Shown here piece by piece: positions 25,708-35,616 of a DNA stretch of 64,000 nucleotides. The translations under genes and the position numbers were made by a program. Source of the stretch: Flavobacterium sp. GT3R68 (GTDB lineage Bacteria > Bacteroidota > Bacteroidia > Flavobacteriales > Flavobacteriaceae); the NCBI RefSeq assembly GCF_007109225.1, contig NZ_VJZK01000003.1, positions 62,001 to 126,000 on the forward strand. The letters run 5' to 3'. The notes beneath the pieces are model-generated. The model was not told the DNA's origin. It saw nothing but the letters and a program-made list of their open reading frames with translations, and made no database searches. Within the stretch, counting starts at the first letter, position 1. Each line of letters starts with the position of its first letter.

Positions 25708-27249
25708 ATGAAAGAAAAGTACTCGGTATTGTTAATTTTAGAAGGTACATATCCTTTTAATGGTGGCGGAGTTTCTACCTGGGCCCACATGCTTTGTAAT
25801 GATGTGAAAAATGTTAATTACATTCTTTATTCCATAAATGCCAATTTCGAAATTAAATCCAAATATACCCTAAGCGAAAATGTCAAAGATGTGATTCAGG
25901 TTCCATTATGGTCTCCATTGGAACCCCGAGAATTGCTTGATTATGGCAAAAGATATTACAAATTTGTTGACCTAAAGGAAACGGATGATGATAGTATTGT
26001 ACACGATATTTTTCTGCCCATTTTTGAAAAATTCCTGACAAGTATTTATGCGGACAACAGAAGTCTGGAGGAGTTTGATAAAACCATTTTTGATTTATGG
26101 AGTTTCTTTCAGGAACATGATTACAAAAAGACCATGAAAAATATTATTGTTTGGCGGTCTTTCTGCAGTATTGTTTCAGACATCATTGCCAAAGAAAAGG
26201 ATGAGGAAGTATCGTTGAACGATTTAACTGTTGGGCTGAGATGGTTGTATCGATTTCTGATCCCATTATCCATTGATGTTCCTAAAGCAGATATTTCCCA
26301 TTTGACGGTCTCCGGTTTTCCGGTAATTCCGGCATTGGTTTTAAAATACAAATATGGCACTCCTATTATCGCCACTGAACATGGCGTATTTATACGAGAA
26401 CGTCTGCTTTCGATAAATACTTCAGAGTATTCATTTTTTTTGAAAAAATTATTAATCAAACTTTCGGAATGCATTACGGAGTTGGTGTATTATAAATCCG
26501 ATTTAATTTTGTCGGTAAACAAATTCAATATTATTTGGGAAAAATTATATGGGGCCAATCCGGAAAAAATCGAAATAATTTATAATGGTATCGATCACGA
26601 ACTTTTTGTACCGGCACCAAAACCAGCGCACCTGGAAGGAATACCAACAGTAGTTGCAGCAGCAAGAATTTTTGAATTAAAAGATATTATTACGATGATT
26701 CGTTCGTGTGATGTGGTGCGACAGACCATACCGAATGTAAAATATCTGGTATATGGTGATAATAAAGCCGTGCCGGAATATACTGAAGAATGTGAGAAGC
26801 TGATTGACGAACTTGATCTTCGGGATAATTTTGTGCTGGCAGGATTCCATGCAAAACCACACCTACTTTTCTGCGAAGGTGATATTTCGATACTGACCTC
26901 TATTTCTGAGGGTTTCCCGTATACGGTTTTAGAATCCATGAGTTGCGGAACGCCAGTAGTTTCAACGGATGTGGGTGGTGTAACGGAAGCTCTGGATGAT
27001 CAATGTGGCTTTATCTGTAAACCAAAAGATCACGTAGAAATTGGAAACAGGGTAATTGAATTATTGCAAAATCATGAACTAAGAGCTAAGATGGGCGCTT
27101 ATGCCCGCAATAAAGTAGTGGCTAATTTCACTATAAGTAAATTTATTAAAGAATATGAACTTGCCTATGATAAAATAATGCGCAGTGAAACGATTGAGGT
27201 CCAAAATCCAACAGTCTTGGAATTACAGAATCATCAGGAAGCTTCGTAA
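25708..27249 (+). CDS. pelF: PelF-like GT4 glycosyltransferase
   Basis: PelF is the cytoplasmic UDP-sugar transferase that polymerises Pel polysaccharide. The 513-aa protein has the PelF N-terminal signature LEGTYPFNGGGVSTWAH, a PelF-type insert rich in helices (about 90-200), and the GT4 C-domain: IYNGIDHELFVP, VVAAARIFELKDI, and the E-x7-E motif within SEGFPYTVLESMSCGTPVVS. It heads a five-gene plus-strand operon; pelG follows 38 bp later. Naming is by resemblance; the polymer made here need not be identical to Pseudomonas Pel. Confidence 0.88.
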   Translation: MKEKYSVLLILEGTYPFNGGGVSTWAHMLCNDVKNVNYILYSINANFEIKSKYTLSENVKDVIQVPLWSPLEPRELLDYGKRYYKFVDLKETDDDSIVHDIFLPIFEKFLTSIYADNRSLEEFDKTIFDLWSFFQEHDYKKTMKNIIVWRSFCSIVSDIIAKEKDEEVSLNDLTVGLRWLYRFLIPLSIDVPKADISHLTVSGFPVIPALVLKYKYGTPIIATEHGVFIRERLLSINTSEYSFFLKKLLIKLSECITELVYYKSDLILSVNKFNIIWEKLYGANPEKIEIIYNGIDHELFVPAPKPAHLEGIPTVVAAARIFELKDIITMIRSCDVVRQTIPNVKYLVYGDNKAVPEYTEECEKLIDELDLRDNFVLAGFHAKPHLLFCEGDISILTSISEGFPYTVLESMSCGTPVVSTDVGGVTEALDDQCGFICKPKDHVEIGNRVIELLQNHELRAKMGAYARNKVVANFTISKFIKEYELAYDKIMRSETIEVQNPTVLELQNHQEAS

Positions 27250-27287
27250 TAATGCACTAAATCTAACATTTAATCTGTCCGATCTGA

Positions 27288-28901
27288 ATGGAAAATTACA
27301 ATGAAAATATCAAGTCCTTAATACTGAAAATCAAAGATAAAATAGGAAAGCCAGTCAGTAACAGAGTGGTGATGGCTACTATTGAATCCTTGGGAATACG
27401 GGATAAGGATACTCAATATGATTTTGGCGTGCCCTCAATCAGCTATTTAGCGGATGTAATTTTCAAAGAACTGACTTTTTCGCCGGCGCACCGTGGAGCA
27501 AAAAACAAAAAAGAAAGAGAACATAATATAAAATCAACTAAATCATTACAGATCTCCGATTATTTATGGATTAAGGCAAAGATTTTTGCACATTATTATC
27601 CATTGGGAATTTTCCATTTAATGCCTGTTTTTCTGCAAATTGCTTCCATTATTTTGTTTGGGTATTCCTTATGGACGTTTGTTGGTTTCAATCATGTACA
27701 GTCTACAGCAGTAGTGCTGGGAGTAATTATTGGATTGGTTGGAACCGGTGGTTTTGTCCAGGTTATCGGAAGACAGGCTTCATTCTACTGGAATTATGAG
27801 GATTACGTAATGACAAAACAAACAGTAAATTATCTTTTAAAGACCGGTATGCTTTTTCTGTTATTGTTGTTGGGTTTAATAATGACGGCTAACTTTTTTT
27901 TCCATGTTTATCCGTTTAAGGTGCTGTTGATTGTATTTACATACGCGCTGTTGATTGGGGTTCTTTTACTGCTTCTGGCACCATTGCATACAATCAAACA
28001 GCGTTGGGTAATTTCATTAGCCGTTTCTGTGGGAACCGTTACCGCAGTGTTACTTAAGACCCAAACGGAAATGATGATTTATTTCACGCACTGGATAGGA
28101 ATCCTAATAGCCATAGGCATTACAAGAGTTTATTTAATCTTGTTTTTTAGGAAAATGTTGAAAAAAGAAAAATGTAATTTCCACATTGAAATGAAATCTA
28201 CGGTGGTTTTATATCACAATTATAAATATTTTTTTTATGGGTTATTTTTGTACCTTTTTATATTCACCGACAGGATATTAGCCTGGTCATCCACTATGAA
28301 TGGTCCACTGCCCTTTGTAGTTTATTTTGAAAAAAATTACGAATTGGGAATGGACTTAGGGATTTTGGTATTCCTGTTATTGTCCGGAGTATTGGAATAT
28401 GGAGTAGCTTCGTTTAGCCAATTTTTGGATTTGGGTCAAAAAAGCACTTCTTATAATTCACCCGAAGTATTCAATAAGCAGCTTTCTAAAATGTATTGGC
28501 AACATGTTATATTGTTGTTAGTAACTACAGTAGCTATCTTTATGTTAATTTATGCTTTAATCAATGCCCCTTGGGGATATAGAGGGCATTTTAATGAAGC
28601 ATTGGATATTGTCAGCATTAATGTAAGCCTAATTGGTGGTCTTGGTTATATGTTTTTGGCTTGGGGCATGCTAAACACGCTGTATTTATTTACACTCGGA
28701 CAGCCTGCCCATCCCTTAAAAGCCATCATTTTTGCGGCACTCTTAAATTTGATTGTGGGCCTGATCTGCAGCCGCTTCATCTCCTACGAATACAGTGTAA
28801 TCGGAATGCTCAGCGGTTCGGTTCTGTTTATGCTTTTGACGCTTAAGGCAAATATAGATTTTTTTAAAAAACTAGACTACTACTATTATGCGGCTTATTA
28901 A
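27288..28901 (+). CDS. pelG: PelG-like polysaccharide transporter (MOP/Wzx superfamily)
   Basis: A 537-aa inner-membrane protein with a cytoplasmic N-terminal segment of about 100 residues and about 12 TM helices. The block GLVGTGGFVQVIGRQASFYWNYED and the overall size match PelG, the flippase-like partner of PelF that moves the growing chain across the inner membrane. The next gene overlaps its 3' end by 14 bp. In Pseudomonas, PelG works with PelD and PelE; neither is found in this locus. Confidence 0.85.
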   Translation: MENYNENIKSLILKIKDKIGKPVSNRVVMATIESLGIRDKDTQYDFGVPSISYLADVIFKELTFSPAHRGAKNKKEREHNIKSTKSLQISDYLWIKAKIFAHYYPLGIFHLMPVFLQIASIILFGYSLWTFVGFNHVQSTAVVLGVIIGLVGTGGFVQVIGRQASFYWNYEDYVMTKQTVNYLLKTGMLFLLLLLGLIMTANFFFHVYPFKVLLIVFTYALLIGVLLLLLAPLHTIKQRWVISLAVSVGTVTAVLLKTQTEMMIYFTHWIGILIAIGITRVYLILFFRKMLKKEKCNFHIEMKSTVVLYHNYKYFFYGLFLYLFIFTDRILAWSSTMNGPLPFVVYFEKNYELGMDLGILVFLLLSGVLEYGVASFSQFLDLGQKSTSYNSPEVFNKQLSKMYWQHVILLLVTTVAIFMLIYALINAPWGYRGHFNEALDIVSINVSLIGGLGYMFLAWGMLNTLYLFTLGQPAHPLKAIIFAALLNLIVGLICSRFISYEYSVIGMLSGSVLFMLLTLKANIDFFKKLDYYYYAAY

Positions 28902-29697
28902 GATGATACTATTTGTTTTACCTTCAATGCTGACAACCGATATGGTTGGAACTGGAATTACAAAGAATTCCGTATTGGTTTGCTATGGCAGATTGGAACC
29001 CGAAACCATAAAAGGATATACCTATGTCATTTTGGAATCCCAATATTACAATATGTATGAAATTCAAAAAATAAAATCACAAAATGAAAAAGTGGTGGCC
29101 TACATCAGCCTTGGTGAAGTAAACGCCAATTCGAGATATTTTGATTTGCTGAAAGAGAACTCTTTTGGAAAAAATGAAATATGGAATAGTTATTACTTGA
29201 ACTTAAAATCAGAAAAAGCTATAGAAAGTTTAAAAGAGATTATAAGGAATACCTTAGCCATGGGATATGACGGAATGTTTTTTGATAATGTTGAAAATTT
29301 TTCCACCCACGGTCCCCAATCACAACAACGGGTGGAATTGGTGAATCTTCTCAAGGATATTGATAGTGAGTTTCCTACTCATTTCTTTATTCAGAATTCC
29401 GGAATTCAATTAATTGATGATTCCGCACCCTATGTGGATGCCGTGGTTATGGAGTCGGTGGCAACCAATTATACTTTTGAAGATAAAAATTATAAATTAA
29501 GAAATGAAACCGAATACAAAGAGTATATAAAAGAGTTAAAATCGGTAAGAAAAAAATACCACCTACCTATAATATTAATTGAATATGCTGATAGCATAAC
29601 ACTTCACGACGCCATACAGAAAAGGATAAAATCTTCAAGGTTTGATTATTTTATCGGGAATATAAATTTGTTGACGATGCCTCAATTCTCAAATTAA
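28888..29697 (+). CDS. GH114-like (TM1410) secreted glycosidase, PelA-hydrolase-like
   Basis: A 269-aa TIM-barrel protein with an N-terminal hydrophobic signal. Family blocks are VLVCYGRLEPE, KVVAYISLGEVNANSRY, MGYDGMFFDNVENF (catalytic-type Asp) and VDAVVMESVATNY (Glu), as in GH114 endo-alpha-1,4-polygalactosaminidases; PelA of Pseudomonas carries a related hydrolase domain. It probably trims or processes the galactosaminoglycan-like polymer made by this operon (inference). It overlaps pelG by 14 bp. A start at 28903 is an alternative. Confidence 0.78.
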   Translation: MRLIKMILFVLPSMLTTDMVGTGITKNSVLVCYGRLEPETIKGYTYVILESQYYNMYEIQKIKSQNEKVVAYISLGEVNANSRYFDLLKENSFGKNEIWNSYYLNLKSEKAIESLKEIIRNTLAMGYDGMFFDNVENFSTHGPQSQQRVELVNLLKDIDSEFPTHFFIQNSGIQLIDDSAPYVDAVVMESVATNYTFEDKNYKLRNETEYKEYIKELKSVRKKYHLPIILIEYADSITLHDAIQKRIKSSRFDYFIGNINLLTMPQFSN

Positions 29698-29704
29698 ATG
29701 CAAT

Positions 29705-31663
29705 ATGTTTACGAGTTCAATAGTCTTAGGCCTGATGAGATTTTTCGGGATGTTGCTGGTTTTATTCTACATGAACCGAAAGTGGATAAATCAATCAGCG
29801 TCCAATACTTTCACGGAATTTTTAGTACACCAGTGGTTCAAATACGGAAGTATTGTTGGGATAGTTATTTTTGTGACCGTACAACTCAATATATATGACT
29901 TACTAAACTGCTTTTTGATTTTGATATTTATAATCATCATTGATAGTATCGGAATTCATAATATTAAAAGTCATGTCTATTTTGATGATAAAATAAAAGC
30001 GATCATCCACAAATTATTAAAGAGAATTGAACTCCATAAATCGCTTTCATCCTGGATTGTTTTTAAAAAAAATGACAGTGTCCTGAAAAATATTTTTTTT
30101 GAACTTGCCTTGTTTTTAAACCTCGCTGTAATCACTTTTGTAAGCCGTTACTATTTCTTCAGGTACGACTTATATTCCTTATCCAATATGTGGATTTTGG
30201 ATCTTGAAAAGATAAACGCCTTTGATGCACAACATTGGTTTTTAGATGATATGGCTTTGGGAGGTGATTTGGCATTCGTAAATTTTTATTCAAAAATTAC
30301 TGCTGTCAGTCCTGAAATTGCATTACAGTCTATAGGTATTCTGGAATCTATCCTGCTTAGCCTTTTGTTATTTTGGATGATGAGGAAGATTACCTTATCA
30401 AATTATTTTGCACCTATTGTTGCCGCTTTGTCATTTGCCCTAATTTATACTCTGATACCGATAAACATTAATTTCTTACTCCAGACAAAGTCAACCTTCT
30501 TAGCGTTGACATTTGCGTTTCCGGCCATGGTGTACACCTTAAAACCGGATTTGCTAAAAATAAGGAAGCTCAATTATTTTATATGTTTCATCGTGGTTTT
30601 TATAGTGATCGGACTGATCGATCTATTTACTTTGTACATACTTTTGCCACCATTTTTTGTTATTTCTATCTTCTTGACAAGCCGCATTTTACGAAAACGA
30701 TTTTGGATTGGCATTGGCGCATATATCGTTGCCGCTGCCATCATATTAGGCGTTTACGCTTTGGCCTGCCGTCATTTTGAAACTGATTTTTTTATGTTTA
30801 TGCATGCTAATCTGCTTTCTGTAAATTCTTACACCTACATTCCACAGTTGGTTCTGCCATTAAACAAATTACTGAATTATTACATAATAAGTGCCTTATG
30901 CGGAATCCTTTGTTTGTTGAAATTCACATTTTACAATAAGGAAAACTGGAAAGCCGCAATTGCTTTTTTACTTTATTTCATCTCTTTAATATTTATGGGA
31001 TTTCTAAAAAATCCATGGATAGATCCGGATTTATTGATACAATCTCTTTCGGCATTTATTCCGATCGTTATTGGTATTAACGCTGCCATTATCGTCAGAA
31101 TCTTTAAACCGGTAGCTATAAAAATGGAAAAATTCAATAAATATGCGGTGACTTTGCTTGTTATTACAATAGTTTGTTCAGCGGTTTATTATCAAAAAAA
31201 TGCGATTGACCAATTTTCAGAATCCGATGATGTTCCAAAGCAGGTGCTTCAGGTGTATGATAAAATTTCCCATAACTATTTTCCGTATTCCTACGCGGTA
31301 GTGAATGATAATTCAACTCAGGCAATTAGTGCCCACAAACATTATTTTATGAATTATGAAGATTTTCTGAATGAATATCCAAAGCAAGATTCCATTTATT
31401 TTAAGAATATCAGAAATCCAAAGTTTTTTAAAAAAAATCCACAAAACGTAATTCCAAAGAGCGTACTTCTTTTTGTATTCAATAGCAAAGAACCGAGTCC
31501 TTTCGCAGAAAATGACAGTCTGACTAAAACGCTGATAAATCAGATGGAAATCTTAAAAAAGAGAGGGCGTAAAATAGAATTGTTTTATGCCAATAAGAAT
31601 TTTAAAGTATATGAAATAATTAATGAACCCAAATCGAGTAAAATTTCGGACTTAATATTTTAA
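29705..31663 (+). CDS. Unrecognised polytopic membrane protein of the Pel-like operon
   Basis: A 652-aa protein with about ten or more TM helices through residue 500 and a soluble C-terminal domain of about 150 residues (QFSESDDVPKQVLQVYDKIS to the end). Its size and periplasmic-tail layout are like GT-C glycosyltransferases or polymer ligases, but I see no convincing catalytic motif. PelD (GAF plus degenerate GGDEF) and PelE (TPR) features are absent. It sits between the GH114-like gene (7-bp gap) and the deacetylase-porin fusion gene (2-bp gap), so it belongs to the export or synthesis complex. Confidence 0.75.
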   Translation: MFTSSIVLGLMRFFGMLLVLFYMNRKWINQSASNTFTEFLVHQWFKYGSIVGIVIFVTVQLNIYDLLNCFLILIFIIIIDSIGIHNIKSHVYFDDKIKAIIHKLLKRIELHKSLSSWIVFKKNDSVLKNIFFELALFLNLAVITFVSRYYFFRYDLYSLSNMWILDLEKINAFDAQHWFLDDMALGGDLAFVNFYSKITAVSPEIALQSIGILESILLSLLLFWMMRKITLSNYFAPIVAALSFALIYTLIPININFLLQTKSTFLALTFAFPAMVYTLKPDLLKIRKLNYFICFIVVFIVIGLIDLFTLYILLPPFFVISIFLTSRILRKRFWIGIGAYIVAAAIILGVYALACRHFETDFFMFMHANLLSVNSYTYIPQLVLPLNKLLNYYIISALCGILCLLKFTFYNKENWKAAIAFLLYFISLIFMGFLKNPWIDPDLLIQSLSAFIPIVIGINAAIIVRIFKPVAIKMEKFNKYAVTLLVITIVCSAVYYQKNAIDQFSESDDVPKQVLQVYDKISHNYFPYSYAVVNDNSTQAISAHKHYFMNYEDFLNEYPKQDSIYFKNIRNPKFFKKNPQNVIPKSVLLFVFNSKEPSPFAENDSLTKTLINQMEILKKRGRKIELFYANKNFKVYEIINEPKSSKISDLIF

Positions 31664-31665
31664 TT

Positions 31666-34600
31666 ATGAAGGTGATAAACGCGGTATTAAAAAGATATAA
31701 ATTTTTGCTTGCTCTCGCAATCGCAATGGTGTTTGTAAATTGTGGTACGGTTGATAATTTTGATTCGGATGCCTTTAATCTCGCAGGAGAGAATAAAAAA
31801 GGCACAAATCAGTTTCGTAGATATTCAGAGAACCCTATTATGCAGCCTCCAATTATTGAATTTATTCTAGATAATGACGATGATTTAAGTGTTAACTTTA
31901 ACAGCAACTTGAAAAAAGTTTGTGATTATACCAAACTTCCCTACAAAATTATTGACATTAATAAATGGGATGCTACACCTGAAATTTCTTCCTCAACCCG
32001 CGTTTTATGCATGACATCAACTATAAAATTAAGTGACGCTTCGATAAAAACCATTACTGAATTTATAGTGAACGGCGGAACATTTTTCTTACCATTAGGA
32101 GTGGAAGACAAAAGACTTGCCTATTTATTGGGATTCAGGCCCGAAGCATTATTTTATACGGATATCACTGCTAAAGGTTTTTATTTAAAGACGCCAATAC
32201 TTCCGAATTTCAATGGAAAAAAAATAAATCCAAACGAACTTCACTATGGTTATGCAAAAGAAAATTTTTCAAATAATATAAAAATTTTGGCGACTGCTGT
32301 AAACGACCCGGCCTATCCAACGATAATTAAAAATACCATTGGAAAAGGGAGAGTTATTCTTTTTAACAGTCAAAAAGACTTTAAAAAGAGAGATCGCGGC
32401 TTTCTGTTTGCCGGTATTATGGAAGGCTTGGAAGGTATTCCATATCCCGTGGCGAATGTCAGTACGATTTTTTTGGATGATTTTCCGTGTCCGCTTTTTG
32501 ATATGAAATCTGAACCCATCGCTTCAGAGATGGGTCTTTCTGCTCGGGATTTTGTCAAAAAAGTTTGGTGGCCTGATATGGTAAAATTGGGCAAAAAATA
32601 CAATATTGATTATTCAGTTATGTTGACCTTTGATTATAAAAATAAAGTGGAACCACCATTCACTTTTGATCAATGGGATAAAAATAAAATTAAATCCGGT
32701 CCCAATGTGGAGTCATTGAGCGATTGGTTTGTTAAAGATGCGGCTAAAAATGGACACGAGCTTTCTTTCCATGGGTACAATCATGTGGAGCTTATTAAAG
32801 GTTTGTGGAAGAATAAAGATTTCATCGGCACTTCATTAAAATCAGTACAGAAAAGATGGGAGGTAAGCAATTTTGGACCCTTACCGGTAACCTATGTTCC
32901 CCCATCGAATTTTATTGATAACATGGGAATTGACGAACTCAAAAAGGGTATGCCCTTCCTGAAATATATGTGCAGTAGTTATGATGGGGTAACTTCTGAA
33001 GGTGAAAACAGGGAATTTGATTTTGACCCTTACAATAAAGATTTTTTTGATTTCCCCCGAATTACCAGTGGCTACCATTTAAATGTCGCCCAACAATACA
33101 GCCAGCAATCGACTTATTTGTTTACCGGAATCTGGACACATTTTGTGCACCCGGATGACGTGTATCAAGTAAATACGATGAAGAATCACACGCAGGGCGA
33201 ATTTGATTATAGAAATGCACTGAATTTAGGATGGTACAAAACCAAAGGCAAGAAAATCGGCATGTACTCGGAATTTGATAAATACCTAAAAGAGATGACT
33301 ACGCTATATCCTCAAATGCGATTTTTAAGCGCAGGCGAGGCAGCACATATTGTTTTGGATTGGAGAGCTTCCAATTTCAATCATAAAACTGAAAATGGGT
33401 TGTATACTGTTGAAGAATTAAAACCCGAAGAATCCATATCCGGAAAGCAATATTGGTTTGTTTATATCAGTTCCGAAAATATCCAAAAAATGGAAGCGGC
33501 ACTAAAAAATCAAGCAGTACGGTTTTCGAGAACCCCTTATTTGGATGGATATCTGTATTCTGTTTACACCAATACTTCAAAGCTGATCCTGCCGGATTTG
33601 AATTACATGACGGCGGAACAAAGACTAAAGCTCGATGATTTGCAGAAAAATGTTAATGCAGACATCTTGGCTTATGAAGCTAAAGTAAAAAAATTCCTGT
33701 TGGATGCAACTGGTGAAACTTGGGTCGATACGGATATGAAATTCAAAGTTGAAATCGAGAAATTAAAGCAAAAAATACAAACCGATTCCAAAATTGATCC
33801 GATTGCCTGGAATAAATATGCTAAATATATGATTTCGGAAGATAGGGCAGTAGAGGTCTGGAAGGCATTGGAAAATCATTGTCTGCAATATCCATTGCCG
33901 GAAAATATTATGTATTCCAAAGAATTAAATAAAATTATTGAATACCCGAATGATTTATCAAAAGAGAAGTGGCTCGAAGCTCAAATCTTGGTAACCCCGA
34001 ATGATAAGGATTTGTTGAACAGTTATGTGGCTTCATTTTACACTCCTGAAAATCAGGCAAAAATAAAAAGCGCATTGCTGAATCTACTAAAAATAGATAC
34101 CGGAACCGGTTCTTATTTGCAGTATATTCAATATTTATTAACTTATGAACCACAAAATGCTTTGGCCGAATTAGACAAAGAACAGCCGTCTGAAAAACTA
34201 AAATCCCTGGCAACAGATATTGCATGGCTTTATGCTGATAATAGTCAGTTTCAAAAAGCATACGATTGGGCGTCCTATAGTAATGACATCGATTTTGCAA
34301 TACGTATGTCGTGGTTGGTAGAACTAAAATCATTTAAGGTTTTGGAATCCGAATATAAAAATTACATCGCTACAAACGGAACGGATTATAAGGCATTATC
34401 GGTATTAAGCAATATCAATCATGAAATCGGAAAATTCAAGGAAGCGTGGGTTTTAGCCAGTTCTCTACCAGAAAATACTGAAAAGGAAAATTTACGGGCG
34501 ATGCTTAATAAAGATGTTATGTACGTAGATGCTTCGATTCAACAGGATTTGATTCAGAATTATCCCGCTCTTTTTTATTCTGATGTAAAAAACGTATTGA

Positions 34601-35550
34601 TAAAAGCCGACCGAAAAGAGAATGGCGATTATATTACTTTGGCATCCGTATTGGAAAGTAACCGTACCGACCCATCTGCCTTTAAAAATTTAGTTGGCTA
34701 TAGCTCGCACGATAAGTATAAAAACATTCATACACTCGCCGCAACCTTTAGCAAAATGTATAATATAGATGTTGAAATTGAAGATCCCGATAATGTTACT
34801 CATACCATTTATGGATTACAATATCAATTCAATAATCCGAAAAATTTTGACAAATTGCAATATTGGGCACGCATTAGAGGAGAGTACAGTGATTTTGATA
34901 AATTATATATTCATGCCGGAATAGGGGCGAACTACTCCAGAAACAAATGGTATCGGTCTTTGGAAATTAAATTGTTCCCTGCAGAAACGGGTCCTGCTTA
35001 CAGTAAAAGTATATATCGATTGCAAGGAACACTTTACCAGGATGCCTATTTTTTTGGACTAATCAATGCCAGTTTATCACTTGAAGCCAATTATTATACA
35101 TACAGCATTTCAAAAACGGTGGCGGAAACCAGTGATTCTTATGAAGGATCATCCACTGCAAAAATTATTTGGGATAATGGAAAGGAGAAAAAATCGAAGT
35201 TTCTGCCATTCGTTGAAGCTTCATACTCAGAATCCTCTATCGGAGACGCCACTTTAGATCCAGCATCCGGTTATCCATATTGGATAATTGACAGTCGGTT
35301 TTATATGGGTGGAGGATTGGGCTGGAAGTTTGGAAAAGAAGAAAGTAATTTTAATTCCCGACTAGAAGCTGCTTGGTTCTATGATGATTATAGTGGTGAT
35401 TTTAAACGATTTATGGGTGAGGTTGCTTATCAAATATTTGACTATACTGCTATTACCGGCGCATTTGAAATATATTCACAATCCGAATTTTATTCAAATG
35501 TACTTCGTTTAGGTGTAAAATACAATTTGAAAAAAAAACAAAAAAAATAG
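31666..35550 (+). CDS. Lipoprotein fusing PelA-like deacetylase, TPR helices and PelB-like outer-membrane barrel
   Basis: A 1294-aa protein. The N-terminus has a lipobox-like VFVNCG (Cys near residue 26). Residues about 30-265 look like DUF2194. Residues about 265-560 are a polysaccharide deacetylase-type domain with LDDFP (Asp271/Asp272) and HxxxH (His369/His373), the usual metal ligands, then VPPSNF. Residues about 745-990 are TPR-like helical repeats. Residues about 1040-1294 alternate aromatic beta strands and end as an outer-membrane barrel. In Pseudomonas these functions are split between PelA and PelB. Here one chain could deacetylate and export the polymer. A terminator follows. Confidence 0.8.
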   Translation: MKVINAVLKRYKFLLALAIAMVFVNCGTVDNFDSDAFNLAGENKKGTNQFRRYSENPIMQPPIIEFILDNDDDLSVNFNSNLKKVCDYTKLPYKIIDINKWDATPEISSSTRVLCMTSTIKLSDASIKTITEFIVNGGTFFLPLGVEDKRLAYLLGFRPEALFYTDITAKGFYLKTPILPNFNGKKINPNELHYGYAKENFSNNIKILATAVNDPAYPTIIKNTIGKGRVILFNSQKDFKKRDRGFLFAGIMEGLEGIPYPVANVSTIFLDDFPCPLFDMKSEPIASEMGLSARDFVKKVWWPDMVKLGKKYNIDYSVMLTFDYKNKVEPPFTFDQWDKNKIKSGPNVESLSDWFVKDAAKNGHELSFHGYNHVELIKGLWKNKDFIGTSLKSVQKRWEVSNFGPLPVTYVPPSNFIDNMGIDELKKGMPFLKYMCSSYDGVTSEGENREFDFDPYNKDFFDFPRITSGYHLNVAQQYSQQSTYLFTGIWTHFVHPDDVYQVNTMKNHTQGEFDYRNALNLGWYKTKGKKIGMYSEFDKYLKEMTTLYPQMRFLSAGEAAHIVLDWRASNFNHKTENGLYTVEELKPEESISGKQYWFVYISSENIQKMEAALKNQAVRFSRTPYLDGYLYSVYTNTSKLILPDLNYMTAEQRLKLDDLQKNVNADILAYEAKVKKFLLDATGETWVDTDMKFKVEIEKLKQKIQTDSKIDPIAWNKYAKYMISEDRAVEVWKALENHCLQYPLPENIMYSKELNKIIEYPNDLSKEKWLEAQILVTPNDKDLLNSYVASFYTPENQAKIKSALLNLLKIDTGTGSYLQYIQYLLTYEPQNALAELDKEQPSEKLKSLATDIAWLYADNSQFQKAYDWASYSNDIDFAIRMSWLVELKSFKVLESEYKNYIATNGTDYKALSVLSNINHEIGKFKEAWVLASSLPENTEKENLRAMLNKDVMYVDASIQQDLIQNYPALFYSDVKNVLIKADRKENGDYITLASVLESNRTDPSAFKNLVGYSSHDKYKNIHTLAATFSKMYNIDVEIEDPDNVTHTIYGLQYQFNNPKNFDKLQYWARIRGEYSDFDKLYIHAGIGANYSRNKWYRSLEIKLFPAETGPAYSKSIYRLQGTLYQDAYFFGLINASLSLEANYYTYSISKTVAETSDSYEGSSTAKIIWDNGKEKKSKFLPFVEASYSESSIGDATLDPASGYPYWIIDSRFYMGGGLGWKFGKEESNFNSRLEAAWFYDDYSGDFKRFMGEVAYQIFDYTAITGAFEIYSQSEFYSNVLRLGVKYNLKKKQKK

Positions 35551-35586
35551 TGGTTGAAGAATCCTAAAATTCTATCAACCACTATT
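35546..35586. terminator. Bidirectional terminator after the Pel-like operon
   Basis: A 12-bp perfect stem (35546-35557 with 35575-35586) with a 17-nt loop overlaps the last stop codon and lies between convergent genes. The T tracts are modest. Confidence 0.75.
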
Positions 35587-35616
35587 CAAAACTTATTAAT
35601 TTTTAAACTTTATAAA

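Noticed and set aside
29698..29898. 66-aa frame at the start of the 652-aa membrane protein gene
   Set aside because: It is an out-of-frame shadow of the membrane protein, whose hydrophobic frame is continuous and clearly the coding one.
29705..31663. PelD or PelE identity for the 652-aa protein
   Set aside because: No GAF, GGDEF-like or TPR segments; far too many membrane helices for PelD (about four) or PelE.
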